A stretch of 64,000 bases of DNA, from the NCBI RefSeq assembly GCF_001297015.1, contig NZ_LIGE01000022.1, forward strand, positions 124,001 through 188,000, given 5' to 3'. The DNA is from Pseudomonas sp. RIT-PI-r (GTDB taxonomy: Bacteria; Pseudomonadota; Gammaproteobacteria; Pseudomonadales; Pseudomonadaceae). The first letter of the stretch is position 1; each line of letters begins with the position of its first letter. Under the pieces are notes generated by a model, which searched no databases, was not told where the DNA came from, and saw only the letters and a program-made list of their open reading frames with translations. Positions 11,001 to 20,501 of the stretch are shown here, one piece after another. Both the position numbers and the translations under genes were made by a program.

Positions 11001-12839
11001 TCAACCTTCAATCTGACGCAACCGCTTGTAAAGGGTGTTGCGGCTAACACCCAACCGTCGCGCCAGGTGCGAAATATTGCCCCCAGCCGCCTTCAACTCC
11101 CGGTTCAACGCTTCAACATCATTCAAATCCAGCCCCAACGGCACCGCGCCCTCAACCGGCTCCATCTCCAGATCAACAAAAAAATCATCAGGCAAATGCT
11201 CCAGCCTCACCGGCTGCTCCTCAGCCATCGCCAACGCCACCTGCATCACGCTACTGACCTGACGCAAATTCCCCGGCCACGGATGCCGATCGAACAATTC
11301 CAACACTTCCTGACTCAATCCCGCCCACTGCGTCGGCTCACGATGCTGTTCCCACAGTCGTTTAAACAACGCCTCCTTATCACTGCGCTCGCGCAGCGGC
11401 GGCAGCTCCAGGGTCAAACCGCCAATGCGGTAGTACAAATCCTCACGAAACCGCCCCAACTGCACTTGTTCTCGCAGAGATCGGTTAGTCGCCGAAATGA
11501 TCCGCAAATCCACAGGAAACAATTCGCTACTGCCCACCGGTTGCACGCAACGTTCCTGCAACACCCGCAACAATCGCGCCTGCGTCGGCAGCGGCATGTC
11601 GCCGATTTCATCAAGGAACAGCGTGCCTTTATCCGCCTTGCGAATCAGGCCGATGCTGCCTTTCTGGTTGGCGCCGGTGAACGCGCCTTTCTCGTAGCCA
11701 AATAACTCGGACTCAACCAGTTCGGCGGGGATCGCTGCGCAGTTGACGGCAATAAATGCCTGTTTGCTGCGTGAGCTGGCCTGGTGCAGAGCTTTGACGA
11801 AGACTTCTTTGCCGACCCCGGTTTCGCCATGAATCAGCAACGGAATGTCTTTCTCCAGCAGCCGCTCAGCCTGCCGCACGGCTTTTTCCACGCGGCTGTC
11901 GCCGAAGTGCAGGGTGTTGAGACTGATGGCGGTGGGCGCGGCGGTTTTCGGTTCAGCAGCAAAAACGCGCGGTTGAACCGACGCCTGTTTCGGCCGCTTC
12001 AACAAGCATTGAAAACGGTTGCGACCAGAGGTCTGCAAGGCAAACGGCAAGCCGTCCGGCTGGTTGATCAACTCCAGCAGCGAGACCTTGAACAGACTTT
12101 CAACGCTCACTCGCGACAAGCGCACACCGAGCAGATTGTCGGCCCGACGATTGGCCGACAATACCTGTCCACTCTCATCAAAGATCAACAATCCGGCCCA
12201 CTGACTGTCGAGGTTGTTCAATCCGGTGTTGAAAGTCAGTTGAAAGTGCTGGCCATGGAACAGGTTGAGGATCAGCCGGTTCTCCACGGTCTGGCTCATC
12301 ATCTTGACCATGCCCAGGGTGTGCGAGGGTGGCAGGTAGCTGTCGCTGGACACGTCGAGCACCGCAATCACCTTGCGCTCGGCGTCGAAAATCGGCGCGG
12401 CGGAACCGGTCATGAAGCGGTTGGCTTTCAAAAAATGTTCATCGTGTTCGATATGCACCGCTTGCTCGCAGGCCAGCGCCGTGCCGATCGCGTTGGTGCC
12501 ACTGGTGCGCTCCACCCAACTCGCCCCGGCCTGAAAACCCCGCGCCAGATTCGGCTCGATAAAGCGTTGCGTGCCCCACGAGGTCAGAACCTGGCCCTGA
12601 TTGTCGGCGAGCATGATCAGGCAGTTGGAATTACTGAGGATGTTTTCGTAATAGGGCAGGACTTCCTGATGCGTGGTCTGCACCAGCGAGTGATGGCTGT
12701 CGAGCAACTGCGCGATGCCGGCGGCAGGCAGTTGATCGAAGGCCGGCGTGCTTTGGTGGTCGAGACCGAACGCGCGGCAACGTTGCCAGGAAGTCTGGAC
12801 GATCGCGTCGTGGGACAGCGGCGGGGCAGGTGCGGCCAT
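11001..12839 (-). CDS. Sigma-54-dependent activator, AcoR family
   Basis: Enhancer-binding protein of 612 residues. The N-terminal part (about 60-200) is a GAF-like sensor with GASWVERTSGTNAIGTAL, as in AcoR; a PAS-like segment follows (about 205-280). The AAA+ domain has Walker A GETGVGKE, the sigma-54 contact loop GAFTGA (in GYEKGAFTGAN) and Walker B LFLDEIGDM. The C-terminus is a Fis-type helix-turn-helix (LARRLGVSRNTLYKRL). It is divergent from the glycerol-type ABC operon, whose upstream region carries a sigma-54 promoter and repeated hexamers, so it very probably activates that operon in response to a small polyol or alcohol. Confidence 0.92.
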   Translation of the reverse strand: MAAPAPPLSHDAIVQTSWQRCRAFGLDHQSTPAFDQLPAAGIAQLLDSHHSLVQTTHQEVLPYYENILSNSNCLIMLADNQGQVLTSWGTQRFIEPNLARGFQAGASWVERTSGTNAIGTALACEQAVHIEHDEHFLKANRFMTGSAAPIFDAERKVIAVLDVSSDSYLPPSHTLGMVKMMSQTVENRLILNLFHGQHFQLTFNTGLNNLDSQWAGLLIFDESGQVLSANRRADNLLGVRLSRVSVESLFKVSLLELINQPDGLPFALQTSGRNRFQCLLKRPKQASVQPRVFAAEPKTAAPTAISLNTLHFGDSRVEKAVRQAERLLEKDIPLLIHGETGVGKEVFVKALHQASSRSKQAFIAVNCAAIPAELVESELFGYEKGAFTGANQKGSIGLIRKADKGTLFLDEIGDMPLPTQARLLRVLQERCVQPVGSSELFPVDLRIISATNRSLREQVQLGRFREDLYYRIGGLTLELPPLRERSDKEALFKRLWEQHREPTQWAGLSQEVLELFDRHPWPGNLRQVSSVMQVALAMAEEQPVRLEHLPDDFFVDLEMEPVEGAVPLGLDLNDVEALNRELKAAGGNISHLARRLGVSRNTLYKRLRQIEG

Positions 12840-12904
12840 GGCAGTGGGCCTCTGATGCAGCGATTTTTATTGTTGTTATGAACCCGATCTTCGAAACCTG
12901 CACA

Positions 12905-13005
12905 GATCCCTGTAGGAGTGAGCCTGCTCGCGATAGCGGTCTATCAGACGGATTTGCATTGACTGACACACCGCTATCGCGAGCAGGCTCACTCCTACAG
13001 GGATC
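12905..13005. repeat. REP-like palindromic pair (GTAGGAGTGAGCCTGCTCGC class)
   Basis: Inverted pair of TGTAGGAGTGAGCCTGCTCG units ending in GATCCC/GGGATC, between the activator gene and the ABC operon promoter. This class recurs at 19229, 28826, 30280, 57150 and 62894. Confidence 0.9.
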
Positions 13006-13047
13006 TTCCGTGTTTACGAGATCGGGCAAAAAGCGTTCATAGAGTGT

Positions 13048-13095
13048 TGTTCACTATTGTTCATTGTCAATCGCCCAACTGTTCAAATGTGTTCA
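13048..13095 (+). promoter_or_regulatory. Candidate activator-binding array: four TGTTCA hexamers
   Basis: TGTTCA occurs at 13048, 13058, 13080 and 13090: two pairs with 10-base periodicity, the pairs 32 bases (three helical turns) apart, all on one face of the helix and 65-112 bases upstream of the sigma-54 promoter. This is the expected place for enhancer sites of the divergent AcoR-family activator. Binding is inferred. Confidence 0.6.
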
Positions 13096-13159
13096 GCAAT
13101 GAATGCTCAATCCCCACGCTTTCAACGATTTTCACACCAAATCAACCACTTGCCATTTC

Positions 13160-13175
13160 TGGCACGAAACTCGCT
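13160..13175 (+). promoter_or_regulatory. Sigma-54 promoter of the glycerol-type ABC operon
   Basis: TGGCACG, four bases, TCGCT. The GG (13161-13162) and GC (13173-13174) are exactly ten bases apart, as in -24/-12 promoters, with one mismatch to the TTGCT consensus. It is 45 bases upstream of the first ORF. Confidence 0.75.
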
Positions 13176-13219
13176 CCCGTGCACAGGTCGCTTGACTCCA
13201 ATAATAAAAAGGCCGAGCC

Positions 13220-14314
13220 ATGTCACTCACCCTGGAGCACGTCAGCCGTACCGTCGAGGGCCAGACCTGGATCGACGATGCGTGCCTGAAATTCGAAGCC
13301 GGTTCGTTCAACGTTTTGCTCGGCCGCACGCTGTCCGGCAAGACCAGCCTCATGCGTTTAATGGCCGGGCTCGATAAGCCTGACAGCGGCCGCATCCTGA
13401 TGAACGGCGTCGACGTCACCCAGCGCCCGGTGCGTTTGCGCAACGTGTCGATGGTTTATCAGCAGTTCATCAATTACCCGACCATGACCGTGTTCGAGAA
13501 CATCGCCTCGCCGCTGCGCCAGGCCGGTGTGTCCAAAGAGATCATCCACAGCAAAGTGCAGGAAACCGCGAAGATGCTGCGCATCGAGAAGTTTCTGCAG
13601 CGCTATCCGCTGGAGCTGTCCGGCGGCCAACAGCAGCGCACGGCCATGGCCCGTGCGCTGGTCAAGGACGCCGAGCTGATCCTCTTCGATGAGCCGCTGG
13701 TCAACCTCGACTACAAACTGCGCGAAGAACTGCGTCAGGAAATGCGCGAGCTGTTCAAGGCGCGCCACACCATTGCGATTTACGCCACCACCGAGCCCAA
13801 CGAAGCGCTGGCGCTGGGCGGCACTACGACGATTCTTCACGAAGGCCGGGTGATTCAGAGCGGCCCGTCGACCTCGGTGTATCACCAGCCGCAAACCGTA
13901 CTCGCTGCCGAATTGTTTTCCGAACCACCGATCAATTTGATGCCCGGCCGGATCGCCGGCAACGAAGTGAGTTTTGCCAACTTCGTACACTTCCCGTTGA
14001 ACGTCGATCTGCGCCCGGTGGGCGAGGGCGAGTTCCGTTTTGGCGTGCGGCCCAGCCACATCTCGCTGGTGCCGAGCAACGATGACGACCTCGAACTGGC
14101 GGTCACCGTCGAAGTCGCCGAGATCAGCGGTTCGGAAACCTTCCTGCACGTGCGCAACGAACATTTCCTGCTGGTGCTGCACCTGCCCGGCGTTCACGAA
14201 TACGACGTCGATGCGCCAATCCGCATCTACATCCCGACCCACAAACTGTTCGTTTTCGATGCGCAGGGCCGTCTGGTGCAAGCACCGGGCCGGCGTGTCG
14301 CGAGGGTTGCCTGA
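13220..14314 (+). CDS. glpS: ABC transporter ATPase, GlpS type (glycerol uptake)
   Basis: First of two different ATPases of a carbohydrate-type importer; 364 residues with a C-terminal TOBE-like domain. Walker A is GRTLSGKT (35-42), lacking the usual central Gly; the signature LSGGQ (133-137) and Walker B LILFDEP are intact. The switch region reads YATTEPNEA where THDQ is usual, so the H-loop histidine is missing. The gene order ATPase, ATPase, permease, permease, small membrane protein, large binding protein matches the glpSTPQUV glycerol transporter known from Rhizobium. It overlaps the second ATPase gene by one base. Confidence 0.85.
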   Translation: MSLTLEHVSRTVEGQTWIDDACLKFEAGSFNVLLGRTLSGKTSLMRLMAGLDKPDSGRILMNGVDVTQRPVRLRNVSMVYQQFINYPTMTVFENIASPLRQAGVSKEIIHSKVQETAKMLRIEKFLQRYPLELSGGQQQRTAMARALVKDAELILFDEPLVNLDYKLREELRQEMRELFKARHTIAIYATTEPNEALALGGTTTILHEGRVIQSGPSTSVYHQPQTVLAAELFSEPPINLMPGRIAGNEVSFANFVHFPLNVDLRPVGEGEFRFGVRPSHISLVPSNDDDLELAVTVEVAEISGSETFLHVRNEHFLLVLHLPGVHEYDVDAPIRIYIPTHKLFVFDAQGRLVQAPGRRVARVA

Positions 14315-15419
14315 TGGCCGAAATCCGTTTGCAGCACCTCGCCCACAGCTACAGCAAAACCCCGAGCGGCGCCGAGGATTACGCGATCCGCGAGATGGAT
14401 CACGTCTGGGAGCAGGGCGGCGCCTACGCGTTGCTCGGGCCGTCGGGTTGCGGCAAGTCGACCTTGCTCAACATCATTTCCGGCCTGCTCAGCCCCTCGC
14501 AGGGCCACGTATTGTTCGACGGCAAAGCGGTCAACGACCTGACGCCGGAGAAGCGCAACATCGCCCAGGTTTTCCAGTTTCCGGTGGTCTACGACACCAT
14601 GACCGTGTTCGACAACCTGGCTTTTCCCCTGCGCAATCAGGGCATGGCCGAGGCGAAAGTGCACAGCAAGGTGCAGGAAATTGCCGAAGTCCTCGACCTG
14701 CAAAACCTCCTCAGCAAAAAGGCGCGCAACCTCACCGCCGACGAAAAACAGAAAGTCTCCATGGGCCGTGGTCTGGTGCGTGATGACGTCTCGGCGATCC
14801 TCTTCGATGAGCCGCTGACGGTGATCGACCCGCATCTGAAGTGGAAGCTGCGGCGCAAGCTCAAGCAGATCCACGAGCAGTTCAACATCACCATGGTCTA
14901 CGTCACCCACGATCAACTTGAAGCCTCGACCTTCGCCGACAAGATCGCGGTGATGTACGGCGGCCAGATTGTGCAGTTCGGCACGCCACGGGAATTGTTC
15001 GAACGGCCGAGCCACACCTTTGTCGGCTATTTCATCGGCAGCCCGGGAATGAACCTGATCGAAGTGCAGCCGCAACCCGGCGGCGTCGGTTTTGCCTCGA
15101 CGCACCTGCCGTTGTCCGACGCCATGCAGCGCCATATCGAACACGGTCAGTGGAAAAATCTGAAGGTCGGCATCCGCCCGGAGTTTATTCATGTCTGGGA
15201 CGAGCCGTTTGATGACGCGATGCAGGCCAGGGTCGTACACGTCGAAGACCTCGGCACCTACAAGATCATGACCCTAGACCTCGACGGCGCACCGCTGAAA
15301 GTGCGTCTGGCCGAAGACAAACCGGTGCCGCAGGGCACGGCGTACATCAGTTTTCCGGCACAGTGGCTGATGGTCTATGCCGATGAGTTTCTGCTCGAAG
15401 CCGATGAAGAGGTGCAGCC

Positions 15420-15423
<4 letters not shown>
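14314..15423 (+). CDS. glpT: ABC transporter ATPase, GlpT type (glycerol uptake)
   Basis: Second ATPase of the importer, 369 residues. It has a canonical Walker A GPSGCGKST (42-50), Walker B ILFDEPL and the switch histidine in YVTHDQ, but the ABC signature reads LTADEKQ (140-146) instead of LSGGQ. This is the reverse of the partner subunit, so a heterodimer would have one full ATP site and one degenerate site. The start overlaps the stop of the previous gene and the end overlaps the permease gene by four bases, so translation is coupled. Confidence 0.87.
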
Positions 15424-16286
<863 letters not shown>

Positions 16287-16295
16287 GGCCCGGCC

Positions 16296-17096
16296 ATGAG
16301 CAAAAGAAAGCTTATTCCGTTGCTGGTGTACATCCTGTTCCTGCTGGTGCCGATCTACTGGCTGCTGAACATGTCCTTCAAGAGCAACACCGAAATCCTC
16401 GGCGGCCTGACGCTTTTCCCACAGGCGTTCACGCTGGCGAACTACAAAGTGATCTTCACCGACCCGAGCTGGTACACCGGTTATCTCAACTCGCTGTATT
16501 ACGTCAGCCTGAACACGGTGATCTCGCTGAGTGTGGCACTGCCAGCGGCGTATGCGTTTTCGCGCTACCGTTTTCTCGGCGACAAGCATCTGTTTTTCTG
16601 GCTGCTGACCAACCGCATGGCGCCACCGGCGGTGTTTTTGCTGCCGTTCTTCCAGTTGTATTCGTCGATTGGCCTGTTCGATACGCACATCGCCGTGGCC
16701 TTGGCGCATTGCCTGTTTAACGTGCCTTTGGCGGTGTGGATTCTCGAAGGGTTCATGTCTGGGGTTCCCAAAGAAATCGACGAAACCGCCTACATCGACG
16801 GCTACAGTTTCCCCAAGTTCTTCGTGAAGCTTTTCATCCCGCTGATCGGTTCCGGCATCGGTGTCACGGCGTTTTTCTGCTTCATGTTTTCCTGGGTCGA
16901 ACTGCTGCTCGCACGCACGTTGACCTCGGTCAACGCCAAGCCGATTGCGGCGGTGATGACGCGCACGGTGTCCGCTTCGGGTATCGACTGGGGCGTGCTG
17001 GCAGCGGCGGGGGTGTTGACCATTCTGCCGGGCATGCTGGTGATCTGGTTTGTGCGCAACCACGTGGCCAAGGGCTTTGCCCTCGGTCGGGTCTGA
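16296..17096 (+). CDS. glpQ: ABC transporter permease, GlpQ type
   Basis: Second, MalG-like permease, 266 residues, about six membrane segments. The coupling motif is IDETAYIDGYSFPKFFVKLFIP (about residue 160), the standard EAA---G loop with GlpT-type ATPase contacts. It starts nine bases after the partner permease gene and ends just before the small DUF2160-type gene. Confidence 0.9.
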   Translation: MSKRKLIPLLVYILFLLVPIYWLLNMSFKSNTEILGGLTLFPQAFTLANYKVIFTDPSWYTGYLNSLYYVSLNTVISLSVALPAAYAFSRYRFLGDKHLFFWLLTNRMAPPAVFLLPFFQLYSSIGLFDTHIAVALAHCLFNVPLAVWILEGFMSGVPKEIDETAYIDGYSFPKFFVKLFIPLIGSGIGVTAFFCFMFSWVELLLARTLTSVNAKPIAAVMTRTVSASGIDWGVLAAAGVLTILPGMLVIWFVRNHVAKGFALGRV

Positions 17097-17103
17097 GGAG
17101 CTG

Positions 17104-17379
17104 ATGATGGAATGGATGAGCTGGACGACACCTACCGCAGCATTCTTCATCGTCATCGGCCTGATTCTGGTCGGCATGACCACGTGGGAACTGCGCTCGC
17201 CGAGCATCTTGCGGCGAGGTTTTCTGCCGATTGCCACCACCCGTGGCGATCGCTTGTTTATCGGTCTTCTCGGCAGCGCCTACCTGCATTTGCTGGTGAT
17301 CGGCGCCACCGACTGGAGCATCTGGGTAGCGTCCGCGTTGTCCCTGGTGTGGCTGTTGGCTGTGATGCGTTGGGGCTAG
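17104..17379 (+). CDS. glpU: Small membrane protein, DUF2160 / GlpU type
   Basis: A 91-residue protein with three hydrophobic segments (AFFIVIGLILVGM, LFIGLLGSAYLHLLVIGA and the C-terminal VASALSLVWLLAV). GAGGAG sits before ATG 17104, which is the chosen start; an ATG three bases on is possible. Proteins of this size and position occur in glycerol ABC operons of Rhizobium and Pseudomonas as GlpU; the mechanistic role is not known to me. Confidence 0.82.
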   Translation: MMEWMSWTTPTAAFFIVIGLILVGMTTWELRSPSILRRGFLPIATTRGDRLFIGLLGSAYLHLLVIGATDWSIWVASALSLVWLLAVMRWG

Positions 17380-17426
17380 TCGAGTCGTTCGGCAACGCGG
17401 CTCCACAACTTAAACAGGAGGTCTCT

Positions 17427-19169
17427 ATGTTCGACAAAAACAATAAGCTGCGACATAGCATTTCATTGGCAGCCATGCTGGCACTCAGCGGTTTGAGCGC
17501 ATCCGCCTGGGCCGATGCCTACGAGGACGCGGCGAAAAAATGGATCGGCAGTGAATTCAAACCGTCGACCCTGACGGCCGAGCAGCAACTCGAAGAACTG
17601 AAGTGGTTCATCAAGGCGGCCGAGCCGTTTCGCGGCATGGACATCAAGGTCGTCTCCGAGACTCTGACCACCCACGAATACGAGTCGAAAGTGCTGGCCA
17701 AGGCCTTTAGCGAAATCACCGGGATCAAGCTCACCCACGACCTGCTGCAAGAAGGCGACGTGGTTGAGAAAATGCAGACGGTGATGCAGTCCGACAAGAA
17801 CATCTATGACGGCTGGGTCAACGACTCGGATCTGATCGGTACGCACTTTCGCTACGGCAAGACCGAATCGATCACCGACCTGATGGCCAACGAAGGCAAG
17901 AACTTCACTTCGCCGACCCTCGACATCAAGGACTTCATCGGCATCTCGTTCACCACCGCGCCGGACGGCAAGATCTATCAACTGCCCGACCAGCAATTCG
18001 CCAACCTCTACTGGTTCCGCGCCGACTGGTTCGAGCGTGCCGATCTGAAAGCCAAGTTCAAGGAAAAGTACGGCTACGAATTGGGCGTGCCGGTGAACTG
18101 GTCGGCCTATGAAGACATCGCCAAATTCTTCAGCGAAGACGTCAAGGAAATCGACGGCAAACGCGTTTATGGGCACATGGATTACGGCAAGAAAGACCCG
18201 TCGCTGGGCTGGCGTTTCACCGATGCCTGGTTCTCCATGGCCGGTGGCGGCGACAAAGGCATTCCCAACGGCTTGCCGGTGGACGAGTGGGGGATTCGTG
18301 TCGAGGACTGCCACCCGGTCGGCTCCAGCGTAACCCGTGGCGGCGACACCAACGGCCCGGCAGCGGTGTTTGCCACCACCAAGTATGTCGACTGGCTGAA
18401 GAAGTACGCGCCACCGGAAGCGGCGGGCATGACCTTCTCCGAATCCGGTCCGGTGCCGTCCCAGGGCAACATTGCTCAGCAGATCTTCTGGTACACCGCC
18501 TTCACCGCCGACATGACCAAACCGGGCCTGCCGGTGGTCAACGCCGACGGCACACCGAAATGGCGGATGGCGCCATCGCCGCGCGGGCCGTATTGGGAGG
18601 AGGGCATGAAGCTTGGGTATCAGGACGTGGGTTCGTGGACGTTCATGAAATCCACGCCTGAAAAACAGAAACTGGCGGCGTGGCTGTATGCGCAGTTCGT
18701 CACCTCGAAAACCGTGTCGCTGAAGAAAACCATCGTCGGCCTGACGCCGATTCGCGAGTCGGACATCAACTCGCAGGCGATGACCGATCTGGCGCCGAAG
18801 CTCGGTGGCCTGGTCGAGTTCTACCGCAGCCCGGCCCGCGTGCAATGGACCCCGACCGGCACCAACGTGCCGGACTATCCGCGTCTGGCACAACTGTGGT
18901 GGAGCCACATCGCCGAAGCGGCCAGTGGCGAGAAGACCCCGCAACAGGCGCTGGATGGTTTGGCCAAGGATCAGGACGCGATCATGACGCGTCTGGAACG
19001 CTCCAAGGCTCAGGCCGTTTGCGCACCGAAGATGAACCCGGAACGCGATGCCCAGTACTGGTTTGATCAGCCGGGCGCACCGAAACCGAAACTGGCCAAC
19101 GAGAAGCCGAAGGGCGAGACCGTGAGCTACAACGAGTTGCTGAAATCGTGGGCGGATGCGCGTAAGTAA
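17427..19169 (+). CDS. glpV: Periplasmic substrate-binding protein, GlpV type
   Basis: Binding protein of the importer, 580 residues, much larger than typical sugar-binding proteins but normal for this family. Sec signal ends at ASAWADAYEDA. Internal landmarks are DHDLLQEGDVVEKMQ-like text (read HDLLQEGDVVEKMQ, about 110) and WFSMAGGGDKG (about 268). The ATG at 17427 is chosen because AGGAGG lies six bases upstream; the longer in-frame ORF from 17112 would overlap the small membrane gene. A terminator follows, closing the operon. Confidence 0.9.
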   Translation: MFDKNNKLRHSISLAAMLALSGLSASAWADAYEDAAKKWIGSEFKPSTLTAEQQLEELKWFIKAAEPFRGMDIKVVSETLTTHEYESKVLAKAFSEITGIKLTHDLLQEGDVVEKMQTVMQSDKNIYDGWVNDSDLIGTHFRYGKTESITDLMANEGKNFTSPTLDIKDFIGISFTTAPDGKIYQLPDQQFANLYWFRADWFERADLKAKFKEKYGYELGVPVNWSAYEDIAKFFSEDVKEIDGKRVYGHMDYGKKDPSLGWRFTDAWFSMAGGGDKGIPNGLPVDEWGIRVEDCHPVGSSVTRGGDTNGPAAVFATTKYVDWLKKYAPPEAAGMTFSESGPVPSQGNIAQQIFWYTAFTADMTKPGLPVVNADGTPKWRMAPSPRGPYWEEGMKLGYQDVGSWTFMKSTPEKQKLAAWLYAQFVTSKTVSLKKTIVGLTPIRESDINSQAMTDLAPKLGGLVEFYRSPARVQWTPTGTNVPDYPRLAQLWWSHIAEAASGEKTPQQALDGLAKDQDAIMTRLERSKAQAVCAPKMNPERDAQYWFDQPGAPKPKLANEKPKGETVSYNELLKSWADARK

Positions 19170-19189
19170 AAGCTGAAATGTGAAAGGCG

Positions 19190-19217
19190 AACGGCACCGC
19201 AAGGTGCCGTTTTCTTT
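19190..19217 (+). terminator. Rho-independent terminator after glpV
   Basis: ACGGCACC / GGTGCCGT stem (19191-19198, 19203-19210), GCAA loop and a TTTCTTT tail. Confidence 0.9.
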
Positions 19218-19228
19218 GCTGCCTGATC

Positions 19229-19480
19229 TACCGCAATCGCGAGCAGGCTCACTCCTACAGGGGATTGAGGCGTACGCATCATCTGTGAACGACACAAAAA
19301 CCTGTAGGAGTGAGCCTGCTCGCGATAGCGGTGTGTCAGATAACAAAGATATCGAGTGACCCACCGCCATCGCTGGCAAGCCAGACTCCCACGGGTTTCT
19401 GTGAGTGCACAAAACTCTGCGTACACTGCAAATTACTTTGGGAGCTGCGGTTCGACGATTCGACTTGCCAGCGATGGCGG
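19229..19480. repeat. REP-like repeats, two classes side by side
   Basis: 19229-19334 holds an outward-facing pair of the GTAGGAGTGAGCCTGCTCGC class; 19361-19480 holds a degraded pair of the GGAGCTGGCTTGCCAGCGAT class. Together they make up nearly all of the 350-base space between glpV and the toxin gene. No gene is evident here. Confidence 0.8.
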
Positions 19481-19525
19481 CCTGGCAGCCAACATTGATG
19501 GGTGCCGGTACTGGATGTGTCTTGA

Positions 19526-19903
19526 TCAGACCAGAACAGCCAGATCGGTGTAACGGGCAACCAAAGCATCAGCCGTGAGCAACTTCATCGGTTCAGTCAT
19601 TGCTGTGGCCACGATAATGCGGTCAAACGGATCGCGATGATGGTGCTCAAGATCCTTCACGGCAATGGCGTGCTCTGCAGTCACTGGCAGTTCAATAAAG
19701 CCACTGTCGAGACAATATTGGCGGATTTCTTCCAGATCAACATTAAGCTTGCCGAGCCCGACCTTGATCGCCATTTCCCAGAAGGTGGCGGCGCTGATGT
19801 AGATTTCGGCGGCGTTCTCAATCAATTTTCTGGCTTTGCCGGACAGTCTGGCGTCATCACTGAGCGTCCAGAGCAAAATGTGCGTGTCGAGCAGAAGCCT
19901 CAT
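19526..19903 (-). CDS. vapC: PIN-domain toxin, VapC type
   Basis: Putative site-specific RNase of a type II toxin-antitoxin pair, 125 residues. PIN acidic residues are visible: Asp in LLDTHILLW (residue 6), Glu in ATFWEMAIK (about 43), and Asp in DPFDRIIVATA (about 93-96); the last catalytic Asp is in LLTADALV. The ATG overlaps the antitoxin stop (ATGA), the usual antitoxin-first coupling. It belongs to the LLDTH subfamily often found with Phd-like antitoxins. Confidence 0.9.
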   Translation of the reverse strand: MRLLLDTHILLWTLSDDARLSGKARKLIENAAEIYISAATFWEMAIKVGLGKLNVDLEEIRQYCLDSGFIELPVTAEHAIAVKDLEHHHRDPFDRIIVATAMTEPMKLLTADALVARYTDLAVLV

Positions 19904-20139
19904 GCTTGAGTACCCTCAAATGCATCAAGCATGTCATCGGGCAATGGTGAGTCGAAATCGTCGGGCAACACCAGTTTGCCCTTCATTGCGCCAATACGCT
20001 GAGCGCTGGGTTTTCCTACGGGAACGAGGCGAGCCATCGCCCGCCCATGCTTGGCAATCGTGATGACTTGGCCAGCAGCGGCATCATCGACGAGTTTGGA
20101 TAAATTGTTTTTGGCTTCAGCCAGCGGAACGATGATCAT
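19900..20139 (-). CDS. vapB: Phd/YefM-type antitoxin
   Basis: Neutralises the PIN toxin and probably represses the operon. The 79-residue protein begins MIIVPLAEAKNNLSKLVDDA, the Phd/YefM fold in which AEAKNNLS forms the DNA-binding helix; the C-terminal LPDDFDSPLPDDMLDAFEG is the toxin-binding tail. The ATG at 20139 is chosen because GGGTGA precedes it and because the longer in-frame ORF to 20238 would run across an 8+8 palindrome and promoter-like boxes. Confidence 0.88.
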   Translation of the reverse strand: MIIVPLAEAKNNLSKLVDDAAAGQVITIAKHGRAMARLVPVGKPSAQRIGAMKGKLVLPDDFDSPLPDDMLDAFEGTQA

Positions 20140-20152
20140 CAGCTCACCCCTG

Positions 20153-20193
20153 TATTCTGGACAAATATAGCCAGAATATTTCAACGCTGCCAA
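20153..20193 (-). promoter_or_regulatory. vapBC promoter with palindromic operator
   Basis: On the minus strand, TTGGCA (20188-20193) and TATATT (20164-20169) are 18 bases apart, good -35 and -10 matches. A perfect inverted repeat TATTCTGG (20153-20160) / CCAGAATA (20171-20178) surrounds the -10. This suits autorepression by the antitoxin complex. Confidence 0.65.
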
Positions 20194-20417
20194 ACCATAG
20201 ACTTCTTCAGCCCATTCGCAAACGATATCCCTGTTCATTTTTAGCCTCTCGTCGGTATTCCATCTGCCAAGGCCTCCACCATAGAGCTATCTACTCAAAA
20301 CTGGCTGTAGGACAAAACGGAGGTTGCGGCGAGAGCTTTCGGTGTTTGTGTGGGGACGGGAGCAAATCGTTAAAAAATCGTACAAAAATGACGACCGACA
20401 CGATGTCCGAAAATCGA

Positions 20418-20501
20418 TGTAGGAGCTGCCGCAGGCTGCGATCTTTTGCTCTTGTTTTAAATCAAGATCAAAAGATCGCAGCCTGCGGCAGCTCCTACAG
20501 G
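20418..20501. repeat. Palindromic repeat (GTAGGAGCTGCCGCAGGCTG class)
   Basis: Inverted pair with arms GTAGGAGCTGCCGCAGGCTG and its complement, inner GATCTTTTG / CAAAAGATC. Its right arm contains the stop codon of the sensor kinase. Upstream (20240-20417) I see no gene. Confidence 0.9.

Noticed and set aside
19229..19480. Repeated palindromes resembling a CRISPR array
   Set aside because: Units are inverted pairs of several REP classes with irregular gaps, no uniform spacers and no cas genes nearby.
20140..20238. N-terminal extension of the antitoxin frame
   Set aside because: It crosses an 8+8 palindrome and promoter boxes, and the antitoxin fold starts at 20139.
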